A stretch of DNA of 64,000 nucleotides, taken from assembly GCA_951640165.1 (NCBI GenBank), contig OX621254.1, positions 22,666,001 to 22,730,000 of the forward strand. The letters run 5' to 3'. The notes beneath the pieces are model-generated. The model ran no database searches. It saw only the letters and a list, made by a program, of their open reading frames with translations, and was not told the origin of the DNA. The position numbers and the translations under genes are program-made. This DNA is from Pseudoips prasinana (Eukaryota > Arthropoda > Insecta > Lepidoptera > Nolidae). Below are positions 24,264 to 34,994 of the stretch, in pieces; position 1 is the first letter of the stretch; each line of letters starts with the position of its first letter.

Positions 24264-25028
24264 CAATCGCGGACATTTACGGTGCACCGTTTCCGGCACA
24301 AAATACTTTGCACTACAATACTTGGTAAACCCCGCCCATCATACTTTCGACCAATCACAGGTGATAGATGACCACGTTGGTTTGTTTACACGTTCATTCA
24401 TTCATTAATAGATAAGAAAAAACATGGGCTCAGTTGCAATTTGCACTTAGCAGGTTGTCAACGCATCCGCATTTCCGTTTTTCATATTTTATTTCGTTAT
24501 ATCTAATACATTTTGACCCGTGCTGTGTTTTTTGGACTTGATTCTGATTCTTTTATGGTGACCTGTGCTTTGTTTTTTGGACTGTTGAATGTGGTGTTGT
24601 ATTTAACCTACTGGAAAGATGCCCCGAAACCTCCTAAGAGAGAAAAGAAACCAAATTTTAGTCCTATATAACCAAGGACTGAATATCACACAAATAGCCG
24701 AGGAATTAAATGTTGCGGTAAGTAAATATCAAATACACTATTTGTAGAGTATTGGAAAATTATTATTTTAGTATGTAACAAATGGAAGTATTTTTTTTTA
24801 TTTATTCGTATTCATAATTTTTATGTTACTAAATTGGACGATTTATAATGTTATTATTTAGTCAATTAATTGAAATGTGTGAAGTGAAATTGTTGCTAGC
24901 ATTATTTTACACTCGTAAAACCTACTAAAAATACGTTAAGTAAAATTTAATAATTATTCATTTTGTCTCAGTGAAGATAACTAAATAAAAATTTAGCTAT
25001 TGTCACTGAGAAGAAATTAATAATAATA

Positions 25029-25920
25029 TCTATACTAATATTATAACGAGAAAAAGTTTCTATGTGTTTGTAACGAATAGGCTCAAAAAGTACTGAATCG
25101 ATTTTAAAAATACTTTCACCATTTAAATGCTACATTAGCACTGATTAATATAGGCTTTTTTTAATTGCAAGAAAGAAATAAGGATCCCTACTAAAACTAC
25201 AATAATGTTACCCAAGGTGTAAAAAAATGCCTATAAAATATCTATCTTCGCATGCGCTGCGAAAACTATTGATAATAAAAAAAATATATATCACAAATTT
25301 AAAGCTCATATCAATATCTACTAAATACGTCGCAATAGCATGTGTATAACTATTGCAGTTATGTTACTATAACGATTTTTTTATATTTTATAATTTTATA
25401 GAAATTCCGACCAAAATCAGACCAAGTTATTTATACATTTGCCTTAATCCTTACCTAAATAAATGATTTCTCAAGCAAGGCTATTTAAATACCTGTAAAT
25501 TACTTTTTAGTTTATTAAAATCGGACATTCCATTCGAAAGATATTACGAGTTTAAAATTGAAATATAATTAATAAGAAAACCGGCCAAGTGCGAGTCGGA
25601 CTCGCGCACAAAGGGTTCAGAACCATTACTTATAAAAACGAGCAAAAAAATTCCATTCTATAAAAACGTTTGTTGTATGGGAGCACCCTTAAGTATTTAT
25701 TGTATTTTGTTTTTTAGTATTTGTTGTAATAGCGGCAACAGAAATACATAATCTGTGAATATTTCAAGTATCTAACTATCACGGTTCATGACAGACAGAT
25801 AGCGAAGTCTTAGTAATAGGGTCGCGTTTTACGTTATAGATGCCGAGATAGAGGTTTACGTTATGCCAAAATGTTAAAAAAATAAATGTCCACCCGTGCG
25901 AAGCCGGGACAGGCCGCTAG
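25029..25920 (+). mobile_element. Helitron (non-autonomous, Lep1-like)
   Basis: It starts TCTATACTAATATTATAA and ends CTAG, after the GC-rich terminal segment GTGCGAAGCCGGGACAGGC. It lies between A (25,028) and T (25,921), the Helitron target. It carries no Rep/helicase ORF. A SINE-like repeat is inserted at 25,573-25,870. It sits within the presumed intron of the Tc1/mariner transposase. Confidence 0.8.
25573..25870 (+). repeat. Dispersed SINE-like repeat, copy 1
   Basis: It begins ACCGGCCAAGTGCGAGTCGG and includes GTTTGTTGTATGGGAGC, TATTTGTTGTAATAGCGGC and a GACAGACAGATAGCG segment. Two further copies occur inverted at 31,440-31,675 and about 54,580-54,800. This roughly 300-bp sequence is, from general knowledge, widely dispersed in insect genomes; it has no ORF. 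Confidence 0.7.
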
Positions 25921-27151
25921 TATCTTATAAAATTTTATATCAAATAAATTTACATTTATCCCATATTATCAACGTAATATGTGACCTTTTTATGTAAAAA
26001 AGCCAGCAAACAAGCATATTATAGACCACATGGTGATAATAAGTTACTGTATAGCCTAGACTTTTTTACATTTGCATTCATTTTTCTTGTGATTTGGTAT
26101 TGTATTCTTGAAATTAATTTGATACGCGTTTAAACTGTACCCAATAAAAATTATTTTGATTGCATCATATTTATTATAATAATTGCAAAAGCATTACTAA
26201 CAATATTTATATTAACATAAAATAAAAATATTTGTAGGCAAACATAATTTTTTTTATTATCATTTACCGAGAAACACTGTGCGGCGCTGGGTCCACCGAG
26301 ATGCCGAGGAGGGGTCCATTGACACTCGATATCGTGCCTCTCGTCCGCGCATCCTTACAGAAGATCGCGTGGCGCATATGGTGAATGTATACCAAGAGAA
26401 CTCGTTCACTAGAACATCAATGTTCGCTGAACAATATGAGTGCAATACGCGAACAGTAAGGAGAGCACTACATGCCGTTGGTGTACACCATAGACGGCCA
26501 GCAAAAAAACTAGTGCTCACTGAAGACCTAAGACAGGCGAGAGTGCGATTCGCGCGTGACTTTCGTGACTTTGACTTTTCGCGCGCCTTATTTTCCGATG
26601 AAAAGTCGTTTAAATCAAGTCAACACGGCCATCGAAATTTATGGCGTATCAATAATACTCGATATGAGCCTCGAAACGTGACTTCCAACAACGAGTCGGG
26701 GCGAATCATAGTCAATATGTGGGGGTGGATGAGTGCAGATGGACCAGGCAAACTATTTTATATTGACCGGAGGGCTAATGGGCAATCACATGCCGAATTG
26801 CTGGAGGAAGTGATGTTGCCTACTGTGCGTACGGTGTATCCAAGGGAAGAAGTACCTTATTTTTACTTCTTCCAAGATAATTGCCCGATACACCGGGCAC
26901 GAGTTGTCCAAAATTGGCTCCTCCAGCAACCGGACATTCGAACTATCCCTTGGCCTTCTAGGTCTCCAGATTTAAATCCCATCGAACATTTGTGGGCCAT
27001 GATGGTTCAAAGATGGGATTTTAGAAATGAAAGGACCAAGCCTGCACTCGTCTCCCATTGTGACAAGGTTTGGAACTCGTTTCGGCGCTCAGATTTCTGT
27101 GAAATTCTCGTCCGCTCGATGCTCAGCCGTCTTGACGAAGTTATTGATTAA

Positions 27152-27803
27152 GGGGGAGCTATGACGAGATATTAGGTTTTAAGCATACGTTTAAAAATTT
27201 TATTATTAACATAGATTTAATTTAGAAATGATGATTAATGTTTAAAAAGTAAAAAAAAAAATAAGATTATGTGATTAGAACTTCAAGAGCATTGTAATTA
27301 TATTTCCACGCAGTTATTGCTCATATAATAATTTTATTAAATATTAAAGTTAAAAACATTTTAGTGTGAAACGATTAAAATGTTGTTTATATAACTAATA
27401 AACAAGTCTTCGTTTAAACCCTATAAAACCCTTCAAAAAGAGAGTTATAGGGTTCCTAAAGAGTCTGAATATAGTCCATAGGCTACGGTAACCACTTACC
27501 ATCAGGTGGGCCGTACGCCTGTTTGCTGACTGAGTAGAATAATAATAATTATTGATCACTGTCCACATAGAACCGATATAAGATTAAACTGGACAAAGAA
27601 AATAAATATAAATAAAAAAAATATATACATAATACGGTCAATTATGGATATTTTTTATGAAAAGTAGCGTTGCTAACTCAGACTACTTCATTTTAAAAAA
27701 ATGTTGTCTTTGATTGTCATCTAATAACAATTCCATTATACTTTTAGTGTTCGATTGTATATTTTATTAACAGGGTAGGTAATTACATTGTTTTGCTTTT
27801 TTT
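27152..27803. other. AT-rich interval with a dispersed-repeat motif
   Basis: No gene. At 27,480-27,530 the sequence GGTAACCACTTACCATCAGG plus GGGCCGTACGCCTGTTTGC matches the tail of a repeat common in Lepidoptera. The remainder is AT-rich without signal. Confidence 0.4.
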
Positions 27804-29000
27804 AAAGATTTAAATAGAAATAAGCCAAACTGAGATATTATTTATTGAATGATCTAATTTTGCACTGTAGTAACTTGTAAGGCTAATAAGATTTAAAGAG
27901 AAATAAGCCACACTTAAAAATTATTTATAGAATAATCTAATTTTGTACTGAAGTAACTTGTAAGAGTTAGTCCCACTATGTTCCCGGTATGGTACCCTCT
28001 TAAAATACCTACCAAAAAGTCCCGCTATGGTACCCTTCGGTTTATATATTATTTTAAAATTGTATAGAAATCGACCGCCAGATTCAAAATCTAATAAAAA
28101 GTTACGAGAATAAAGATATCTCCATTGGTGATTTTTTTATCAACATATCGAAATCAAAATTTCAGTCAAAACATTTATAAAATAGTTCATTTTCAATTTT
28201 GTTTTTAGCCTATTAAAATGGTTAATATTGTAATACTTTTTTTCGATGTTGATTATTTTTTGTAGTTTATATTTACCATTAGTGCCTTTTTCTCGATGTT
28301 GATTATTTGTAATTAATTAGTTTGCCTAGTTGTTGATTCTTTTTGTAGTTTGTTTACAATTAAGTAATGCCTTTTCTAGATGTTGGCTATTTGTAATTAA
28401 TATATTTTATAGTCGGTTTTTTTTGTAGTATTTGTAATAATACTTTTCTGAGGTATTGATTATTTATAATTAATATTTTTTTTCAGTTGTTGATTATATT
28501 ATTGGTATTGGTAATTAAAATTGTCGATTATTTTTAAATTTACATTATAATTAATATTTCTTTGCACTGGTTGACTATTTTTAACAAATATTTTGAATGA
28601 ATAAAGGACTGATTTAATATCGCAAACAGACGTTTTATTTATACACTCCTAAAAAGTAAAACGGTAGAGACAAAATTATAGATGCACTTTTCTTTTCAAT
28701 TACCTTCTATTGTTTGACGTAGATCTAAAAGATGGGTACAATAGCGGCACTTTTTAGTAGGAATTATAAGAGGGTGCCATACATGCACCCCACCATAGCG
28801 GGACTGACCCACTTGTTAGTTAAGGCTAATAAGATTTAAAGAGAAATAAGCCACACTGAGATATTATTTATTGAATGATCCTATTTTGTACTAAAGCAAC
28901 TTGTAAGACTAATAAGAAAGATATATAAGCCAAACTGAGATATTATTTATTGAATTATCTAATACTGTACTGAAGTCACTTGTAAGGCTAATAAATCTAC
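27804..29000. repeat. 85-bp tandem repeat, four units, split by a MITE
   Basis: The unit contains AAGAGAAATAAGCCACACTG, AGATATTATTTATTGAATGATC and GTACTGAAGTAACTTGTAAGG. Two units lie at about 27,804-27,964 and two at about 28,820-29,000. They were contiguous before the element at 27,965-28,811 inserted. Confidence 0.8.
27965..28811. mobile_element. MITE with long imperfect inverted ends, 8-bp target duplication
   Basis: The left end (AGTTAGTCCCACTATG..., later TGGTACCCTCTTA and AAAAAGTCCCGCTATGG) is the inverted partner of the right end (GGGTCAGTCCCGCTATGG, GGCACCCTCTTA, AAAAAGTGCCGCTATTG when reverse-complemented). CTTGTAAG (27,957-27,964) and CTTGTTAG (28,812-28,819) look like an 8-bp duplication with one change. 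The interior is a loose tandem array of TTGATTATTT and GTAATTAAT blocks. There is no ORF. 8-bp duplications point to the hAT or P superfamilies. Confidence 0.7.
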
Positions 29001-29268
29001 TTTAAATTATAACGATCTCAATGAGGGTTACCAACACATGCGAACATTGCACTAAAACCTACTTAACAATAAAGATTAAATTAATATAAATTAATTAAAA
29101 ATGCAGTATAATGGAAGTTATGACTGTGAGAAGTTTTGAGCATTTTTAAATATCCAAGATACCACGCGCTCGACGCGTGACGTCAGCTGTCCGGTCGCTC
29201 CTTGCGCTCGTGCGCCACGCCGTATGAAACACAATTAAGTGTATATAGTAAGTGTATAAATGTGTGTG

Positions 29269-29269
<1 letters not shown>

Positions 29270-29299
<30 letters not shown>

Positions 29300-29300
29300 T
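29270..29300. repeat. (TA)n microsatellite
   Basis: A run of TA dinucleotides at about 29,275-29,300, preceded by GTGTGTATGTG, at the 3' end of a minus-strand SINE. Confidence 0.9.
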
Positions 29301-29445
29301 AATACTTTACAAACATATAATTGACGGACACAAATTACATCCAGACTCTGAACAACTATTTATGGGCCACACAAATAGTTGTCCGGCGCGGGAATCAACA
29401 CACAGCGGCGACTGTCTTAGCCGCTGCGCCACACTTGCAGTTAAT
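29300..29445 (-). mobile_element. tRNA-derived SINE, minus strand
   Basis: Read on the minus strand from 29,445, an A-box-like GTGGCGCAGCGGCTAAGAC is followed by a B-box-like GTTGATTCCCG (29,389-29,399), then a non-tRNA body and a (TA)n end. Pol III promoter boxes plus an unrelated tail indicate a SINE rather than a tRNA gene. Confidence 0.65.
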
Positions 29446-30058
29446 CTTGCTTCACTTATATTCAAACATACATCTTGTTGCTTTTTAAGTATTAGTGGCT
29501 AAAAGTCGAAGGTAGATAATAATCACGAAATATTGTTTAAGTAGGTAAAACATTTCGTGCTTATTATATATTTTTTCCTAATATCCCATGTTTAATCTAG
29601 GTCAGTATTAGGTTAGGTAACATTACCTATTCTCATTAAAAAATACGACCTGGTTGGTTTCCATTACAGAAAGCATTATAACTTTCTGATGTCTAGGTTC
29701 CTGATAGATAATAACATTATTAATCTATGTTATTTAGAACGATCAATAAACTTTTTTTTTGTGATGTGCAAATGTGGTCCTTTCATATAATACCCCACTT
29801 GTCTCAGTTTGAAATTTCGATTCCCCATTCGTGCTCCTTTTGCAAATAGAATAATCTTATTTTATGATTTTTTTATTTGCAATAGGATTGGGTAAATTTT
29901 TATCATCATTTCAAATTTCAAATCGATAGCCTTAGTACTTGCTGAGATAAACAGCTGTGACAAACGGAAAGTTGCACCACACACACACACACACACGTAA
30001 GGCATTACAGCTTCATTTTAATAATAGACGTTATCTATTGACGTTCAAATGGTAATAC
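29446..30058. other. AT-rich interval with (AC)n
   Basis: No gene was recognised. An (AC)n run of about 22 bp lies at 29,976-29,997. Confidence 0.35.
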
Positions 30059-30124
30059 GCTAGTTGTTCCGCGTCTATAAGTAAGGGGGTAACCCTTACT
30101 CATAGATAGACGCGGTTCAACTAG
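30059..30124. repeat. Foldback hairpin, arms of about 30 bp
   Basis: CTAGTTGTTCCGCGTCTAT and AAGTAAGGG face CCCTTACT, ATAGATAGACGCGG and TTCAACTAG across a 5-bp loop. The arms differ by a 4-bp gap and a few substitutions. This is probably one end or the centre of a MITE. Confidence 0.65.
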
Positions 30125-30251
30125 TGAGGTGTTTTGTCCCACTCTCTTGAAACTAAATTTATATTTGAATGACAAAGATAAAACATCTCTCAAGTTGACG
30201 CGCGTTTAAAATTAAGGGGTTTGGTTTTTAAATCCCTACTACGAGTATATC

Positions 30252-30465
30252 TCTATTAATATTATAAATGCGAAAGTAACTTATCTGTCACGCTTTCACG
30301 TTTAACCACTGAACCGAACCTTTTTATGAAATAGGTATGAAAATATGGTAAAGACTAGAGCTTGGGTAAGGACATACGCTACTTTGTTATCATACCTGGG
30401 CTCGAGTCTCCGCGATATAAAGCTTCAACCGTGATATAAAATGTAGGTTGCGGGCGGAAAGCTAG
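30252..30465 (+). mobile_element. Short Helitron-like element
   Basis: It starts TCTATTAATATTATAAATGCG and ends GCGGGCGGAAAGCTAG. A second Helitron-type start (AATATTATAAATGCGAAAG) follows at 30,466 and fades by about 30,560, so two related elements abut. The first is 214 bp with no ORF. Confidence 0.6.
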
Positions 30466-30647
30466 TAATATTATAAATGCGAAAGTAATTATGTCTGTTT
30501 GTAACGTGGTCACACCTAAACAACTAAACTGAGTTTGGTGAAAACTGCGAAAAACCAGTGTATTATATATTAAGGTCGATTTTAAACCAAGTCAGACTAT
30601 AGTAATGGGAAGATAAAATATAAAAATAATCATTAGCTATAATTTTC

Positions 30648-31039
30648 AAAGCATTGCATTCGGCTCAATTGAAAACATTATAAAGTGCCAAAGCAATAAA
30701 ATATTGTTTTATAGCCATTTCGTTTTTGCCCTAATCTTTATGTCGTCTAATTCCACTAAAGAATAAACCGACGACAACAATACATGTTGTCATCTCCTTG
30801 TATTTTACCAACCCGTCACAATATACGACTAAATCACATAGGAAATATTTTTACGAACTTAAAAATCGCTCGGTGCCTTTTGTCCAACATAGTAAACAAA
30901 ATATGATGTGACGAGTTGAAATTAGACGCCATAAAGATAAAAGGGATTACAGCAAAATATTTACAAAATGGGCACAAAAGAATGTTTTATTGCTTGTGCA
31001 TTTTTATAATCTTTACGTTTTAGCCGAATGCCGTGCTTT
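30648..31039. mobile_element. Foldback/MITE element, arms of about 110 bp
   Basis: The left arm (from AAAGCATTGCATTCGGCT) and the right arm, reverse-complemented (from AAAGCACGGCATTCGGCT), align through AAGCAATAAAA and GTCTAATTCC/GTCTAATTTC blocks. A unique core of about 150 bp lies between them. There is no ORF. A partial relative of the left end occurs near 31,735-31,760. Confidence 0.6.
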
Positions 31040-31439
31040 GACCATGTTCTTTCACACGCCTAACTTATTTATTGCTGAACGTTGTAAAAAGCTTACGTTG
31101 TGTATTGTTTGATTTTAAAATTTTAATCATATTCCAGGTGATTTATATGTCGAAGTTCAGTCCGTTACTATGTTGTGAAGTAATGTTTTTTTTTATTATT
31201 AAATATTAATATATAAATATTCGGAAATTATCAGATCTATATTGCAATTGATTAAGCATTAATAGTAATTTTGTGTTTACACATCAATGTAGATATTGTA
31301 TCATTTACAAAAACATTCACTTTAAATTTATTCAGGCACCTCGATTGGCCAATAGTCATACGCATACTACTTACAAACGTGGGTAAATTTGACAGTTTTG
31401 TGCTACACTCTTGAAGGCAAAATTATGTTTGAATGACAA
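31040..31439. other. AT-rich unassigned interval
   Basis: No coding or structural signal was recognised. Confidence 0.3.
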
Positions 31440-31675
31440 ATTACGCGAGTTCGTTTTTAGCGTTCCGTACCCAAAGTTAGTTCTGTCTGTGATAGTTAGA
31501 CAGTTGAAATTCTCACAGATGATGTATTTCTGTTGCCGCTATAACAACAAATACTAAAAAATAAATATTTAAGGGGGCTCCCATACAACAAACGTGATTT
31601 TTCTCCTTGTTTTTATAGATAATGGTACAGTACCCTTCGTGCGTGAGTCCGACTCGCACTTGGCCGGTTTTTCAA
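31440..31675 (-). repeat. Dispersed SINE-like repeat, copy 2 (inverted)
   Basis: The reverse complement begins AAACCGGCCAAGTGCGAGTC and matches the copy at 25,573-25,870 through the TTTGTTGTATGGGAGC and ATAGCGGCAACAGAAATACA blocks. Confidence 0.7.
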
Positions 31676-33418
31676 TATGGAAACACAAGTTATTATTTTC
31701 ACAAATTAATATTATTTATCCTTCACAAATAATCAGCTATAATTTTCAAATACGGTGTGCATTCGACTTAAACACACATTATATAAATGCATGCGCTAAA
31801 ATCACAAGTCACTCGATTCCTTTTGTTCCATTACTTCAATGTAAATCCCATATTTTTAAACTACAGCCACTCCAAACCAAAAAATAGTATGAATACCGAT
31901 TCGAATATTCATTCATTGCGTAATTCCGTAGTAATAGTAGATTGAGTATGTGTGCGTTAGGGGCGGAGCTAGCTCCTACGTTCCGACGCCGAGTGCAAGC
32001 GATTTTGGCCTTATCGGTGGTGCACCAGATGTGTCCCTCACTGTACATGCAAATATACTACTGGAAGGCTTACACAAGTGTAATTCTCTTATCGCACTCA
32101 ACTCTCACCTTGGTTGGTTAATATCAGGTAGAGTTTCACAAACTGATTCAACAGCATCCGAACACAATATGGTTGCCATGCAAACAAAGATTGAGACAGA
32201 TCAGTTACTCAGACAATTCTGGGAGTTAGAAGAGAAGTTACCTCACAAAAAACCGATGACTGAGTTAGAAATACAATGTGAACAACACTTCAATAATACT
32301 CACACTCGCAAAGATGACGGTCGATACATCGTACGGCTACCGTTCAAAGACAATAATCCCAAAAACCTTGGTGATGGCAAATCGCTCGCTATCAGTCGCT
32401 TACAACAGATGGAGAAAAGTTTTACACGTAAGCCTGATTTCAAGGAAGAATATCACAACTTTTTGAAGCAGTATGAATCACAAGGTCATATGATGATGGT
32501 ACCTGAAAAAGAATTAGTAACAAAAAGGGTAAACTACTTACCTCACCACGCCGTTCTTAGGCCGACGAGTCTAAGCACAAAACTACGTGTAGTATTCGAC
32601 GGAAGCGCTGCACCTGAAAAAGGAAAATCATTAAATGGTGAACTTCTCATTGGATGTCCTCTTCAATAAGACAACAGAGATTTAATAACTCGATGGAGGC
32701 AACACAAGATTTGTTTAGTCGTGGATATTCGACAAATGTATAGGCAGATTTTAATTGCTAAGGATGACGTCGACTACTAGCGGATTGTATGGCGCGAATC
32801 TCCTTCACAACCTATAAATGAATATAGACTACTTACCGTTACGTACGGAACGTCTTGTGTCCCATTCTTAGCCATTCGTACACTTCATCAACTGGCTGAA
32901 GATGAAAAGAATGATTTACCCATTGAAGCGGAAATCCTAAAAAGCGATGCATATATGGATGACTTAATGACTGGTGCGTCAACAACAGATGATGCTGTCA
33001 CACTACAAAGAGGCTTGACGGAACTTTTGGCTCGTGGTGGGTTTCCTTTACACAAGTGGTCCTCGAATAGTAAAGTGGTGTTATCTCAAATACCAAATGT
33101 CGACAAAGACTCTAAAAGTGCGGTAAATATTAAAGTTGAAGACACTATTAAAACCTTAGGTATTATGTGGAACTCAGACTCTGATAATTTCGAACTTTAT
33201 TTAAGACTAAATCATTGTTATGACACTATAACTAAAAGATGTATTGTCTAGTATTGCTAAATTTTTCGATCCACTAGGTTGGATAACGCCCGCAATTATA
33301 CTTCTTAAAATTTTTATACAAAGGTTATGGTTAGCTGGCTTAGATTGGGACGAAGAGTTACCTACTGATGTTAAAGCAGAATGGGATACTTACCTTAATC
33401 GTTTCATGCACAGTAAAG

Positions 33419-33450
33419 ACATTCAGTTCCCCATCGTGGGAACTGAATGT
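33419..33450. repeat. Palindrome, 13-bp arms, 6-bp loop
   Basis: ACATTCAGTTCCC (33,419-33,431) and its exact reverse complement (33,438-33,450) lie within the BEL pol frame. Confidence 0.9.
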
Positions 33451-34187
33451 CGGAGTTCGGAGTTTCAGACGATACGTATAGACGGGAACTGCATGGATTT
33501 AGTGATGCCTCGTGTGCTGCGTATGCTGGAGTAGTGTACCTCAGAGTTTTGGGCAATGATGGTGAAATAAAGGTCTATCTTGTTATGGCAAAATCTAAGG
33601 TTGCGCCGGTAAAACAAATTTCTCTTCCACGTCTTGAACTCTGTGGGGCAGTAGTTTTGGCTAAACTGATTCAACATTGTAAAATCGTTTTGAATATACC
33701 CGATGATAGTATTTATAACTGGACAGACTCCACCATTGTTTTATCATGGCTACGTAAAACACCAAATACATGGACTACATTCGTTGCAAATCGCACTTCA
33801 GAAATTTTGGCTCTCACTAATAGTAATCAGTGGCATCATGTTAGTTCTGCAAATAACCCCGCTGATTTGGCATCACGCGGAGTTTACCCAGGTGATCTAC
33901 AGCAGTCGAAACTATGGTGGAATGGTCCTCAATTTTTACATAACACAAATGAAATTGAATGTCTTCCTGTTGATATTCCTTTAACAGATTTGGAAATGAA
34001 ATCCAGTACCAAAATATTATCCATTGTTAACTTTATAGAAAATGATGAAGTAGTTTCTTATTTTAAAAGATTCTCATCCCTTTCGAAATTAATAAGAGTC
34101 ACTGCTTACTGTTGCCGTTATTTCACACTAAGTAAAGCTAGGGTAACAAAGAAGCCATTTACTGAGCCTAGTTATTTGACCACTCAC

Positions 34188-34285
34188 GGATTTGATGATG
34201 CTCCCAATCGTAGTATTAAAATGTCACAATCCAAATGGATTTGATGATGCTCCCAATCGTAGTATTAAAATGTCACAATCCAAAT
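34188..34285. repeat. Exact 49-bp tandem duplication
   Basis: 34,188-34,236 and 34,237-34,285 are identical (GGATTTGATGATGCTCCC to CACAATCCAAAT). The duplication is in BEL pol and its second unit forms the left arm of the palindrome that follows. Confidence 0.95.
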
Positions 34286-34309
34286 GGATTGTGACATTTT
34301 AATACTACG
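34258..34309. repeat. Near-perfect palindrome, 25-bp arms, 2-bp centre
   Basis: 34,258-34,282 is the exact reverse complement of 34,285-34,309, separated only by AA. It starts CGTAGTATTAAAATG. Confidence 0.95.
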
Positions 34310-34311
34310 AA

Positions 34312-34347
34312 ATCTCATCACGAAAGGAAATCCTTTCGAGATGAGAT
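34312..34347. repeat. Second palindrome, 17-bp arms, 2-bp centre
   Basis: ATCTCATCACGAAAGGA (34,312-34,328) and 34,331-34,347 are reverse complements with one mismatch, again around AA. It starts three bases after the previous palindrome. Confidence 0.9.
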
Positions 34348-34994
34348 CCATCGTTTGTCATCAGGTAAACAAGTTTCAAAATTTAGTAAAATATATGTGC
34401 TTCATCCATTTAGCGATGATCAAGGTATTGTACGTGTTGGAGGTCGACTCGCCAACGCAGATATTCCAAGTGATATGAAACACCCTATTCTGTTAAGTAA
34501 CGACTGTGTGCTATCTAAACTTATAGTTTTACATGCTCACTTGAAATCTCTCCATGGAGGAAACCAACTAACTTTAAATGTCATCCGCCAAAAATAGAGT
34601 TAGAACTGTAATTCACATATGTATCCCTTGTTTTAAACAGGAGGCTAGTCCACTTGCGCCAGTTATGGCAAACTTCCGAAATTTAGAATTAAACCTAGTC
34701 GTCCTGGGAGTCTGGAGTGAAAAGTATTAAAGGTCATTTAAACTGTGAACATAGTGTGACTAGTGTATGTGAACTTTGTTGAGGTATAAAACAATAATTA
34801 ATAAAAAACTAAATCAACAACTGGCAGTTTCAAACAGTATCGGGAGAACGCGTAACCGCCACCATATGCACGGCGCTTAAGACCTTATTCGCGTCGACTC
34901 CCACATAGTGAACCGTGACCGATACCTGCCGACTTGCTGTGTTTATTACTTCGCCGTTTGCGCATAACAATATCTTGTGTGTTTACCTTCGAGA

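Larger units (their letters stand above)
24619..27151 (+). pseudogene. Tc1/mariner-type transposase (DD35E), exon 1 + main exon
   Basis: A candidate first exon (24,619-24,715) starts MPRNLLREKRNQILVLY and continues ITQIAEELNVA, a helix-turn-helix, and is followed by GTAAGT. The main frame (about 26,262-27,151) has RPRILTED, VRFARDFRDFDFSRALFSDE (first Asp), FFQDNCPIHRARVVQNW (second Asp) and SPDLNPIEHLWAMM (Glu). I count 35 residues between the second Asp and the Glu. The catalytic half is intact to the stop at 27,149. I could not find an acceptor joining exon 1 in frame, and the intron now holds a Helitron, so splicing may be broken. Confidence 0.75.
24264..32043 (+). mobile_element. Tc1/mariner-superfamily element, 7.8 kb, swollen by nested repeats
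   Basis: The ends are inverted: the left begins CAATCGCGGACATTTACGG and the right, reverse-complemented, begins CAGTGAGGGACACATCTGG; both continue GGTGCACC. TA dinucleotides at 24,262-24,263 and 32,044-32,045 flank it. Deleting the element plus one TA restores the BEL reading frame (GAT GTA CAT GCA AAT). The transposase is at 24,619-27,151. The unusual length comes from a Helitron, SINE-like repeats, a MITE, tandem repeats, a SINE and a foldback element within it. Confidence 0.85.
32046..34706 (+). pseudogene. BEL/Pao pol: RT, RNase H, start of integrase, broken
   Basis: RT opens after the insertion with ILLEGLHKCN, SHLGWLISGRV and RVVFDGSAAPEKGKSLN. It is broken by TAA at 32,667-32,669 and TAG at about 32,778 (both explicable as CAA/CAG changes), then continues to the catalytic SDAYMDDLMTGAS near 32,950. 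A frame change near 33,245 leads to SIAKFFDPLGWITPA. A second near 33,490 leads to RNase H (ELHGFSDASCAAYAGVVYL, YNWTDSTIVLSWL). Integrase zinc-finger residues appear near 34,430-34,640 (VRVGGRLANADI, HLKSLHGGNQLTL, CFKQEASPLAP). The piece ends at KPSRP, where the LINE begins. Confidence 0.85.

Noticed and set aside
27804..29000. CRISPR-like array from 85-bp repeats
   Set aside because: Units are directly tandem without spacers, in eukaryotic DNA, and split by a MITE.
29385..29435. tRNA gene from A- and B-box-like motifs
   Set aside because: Box spacing and the (TA)n-terminated body fit a degenerate SINE.
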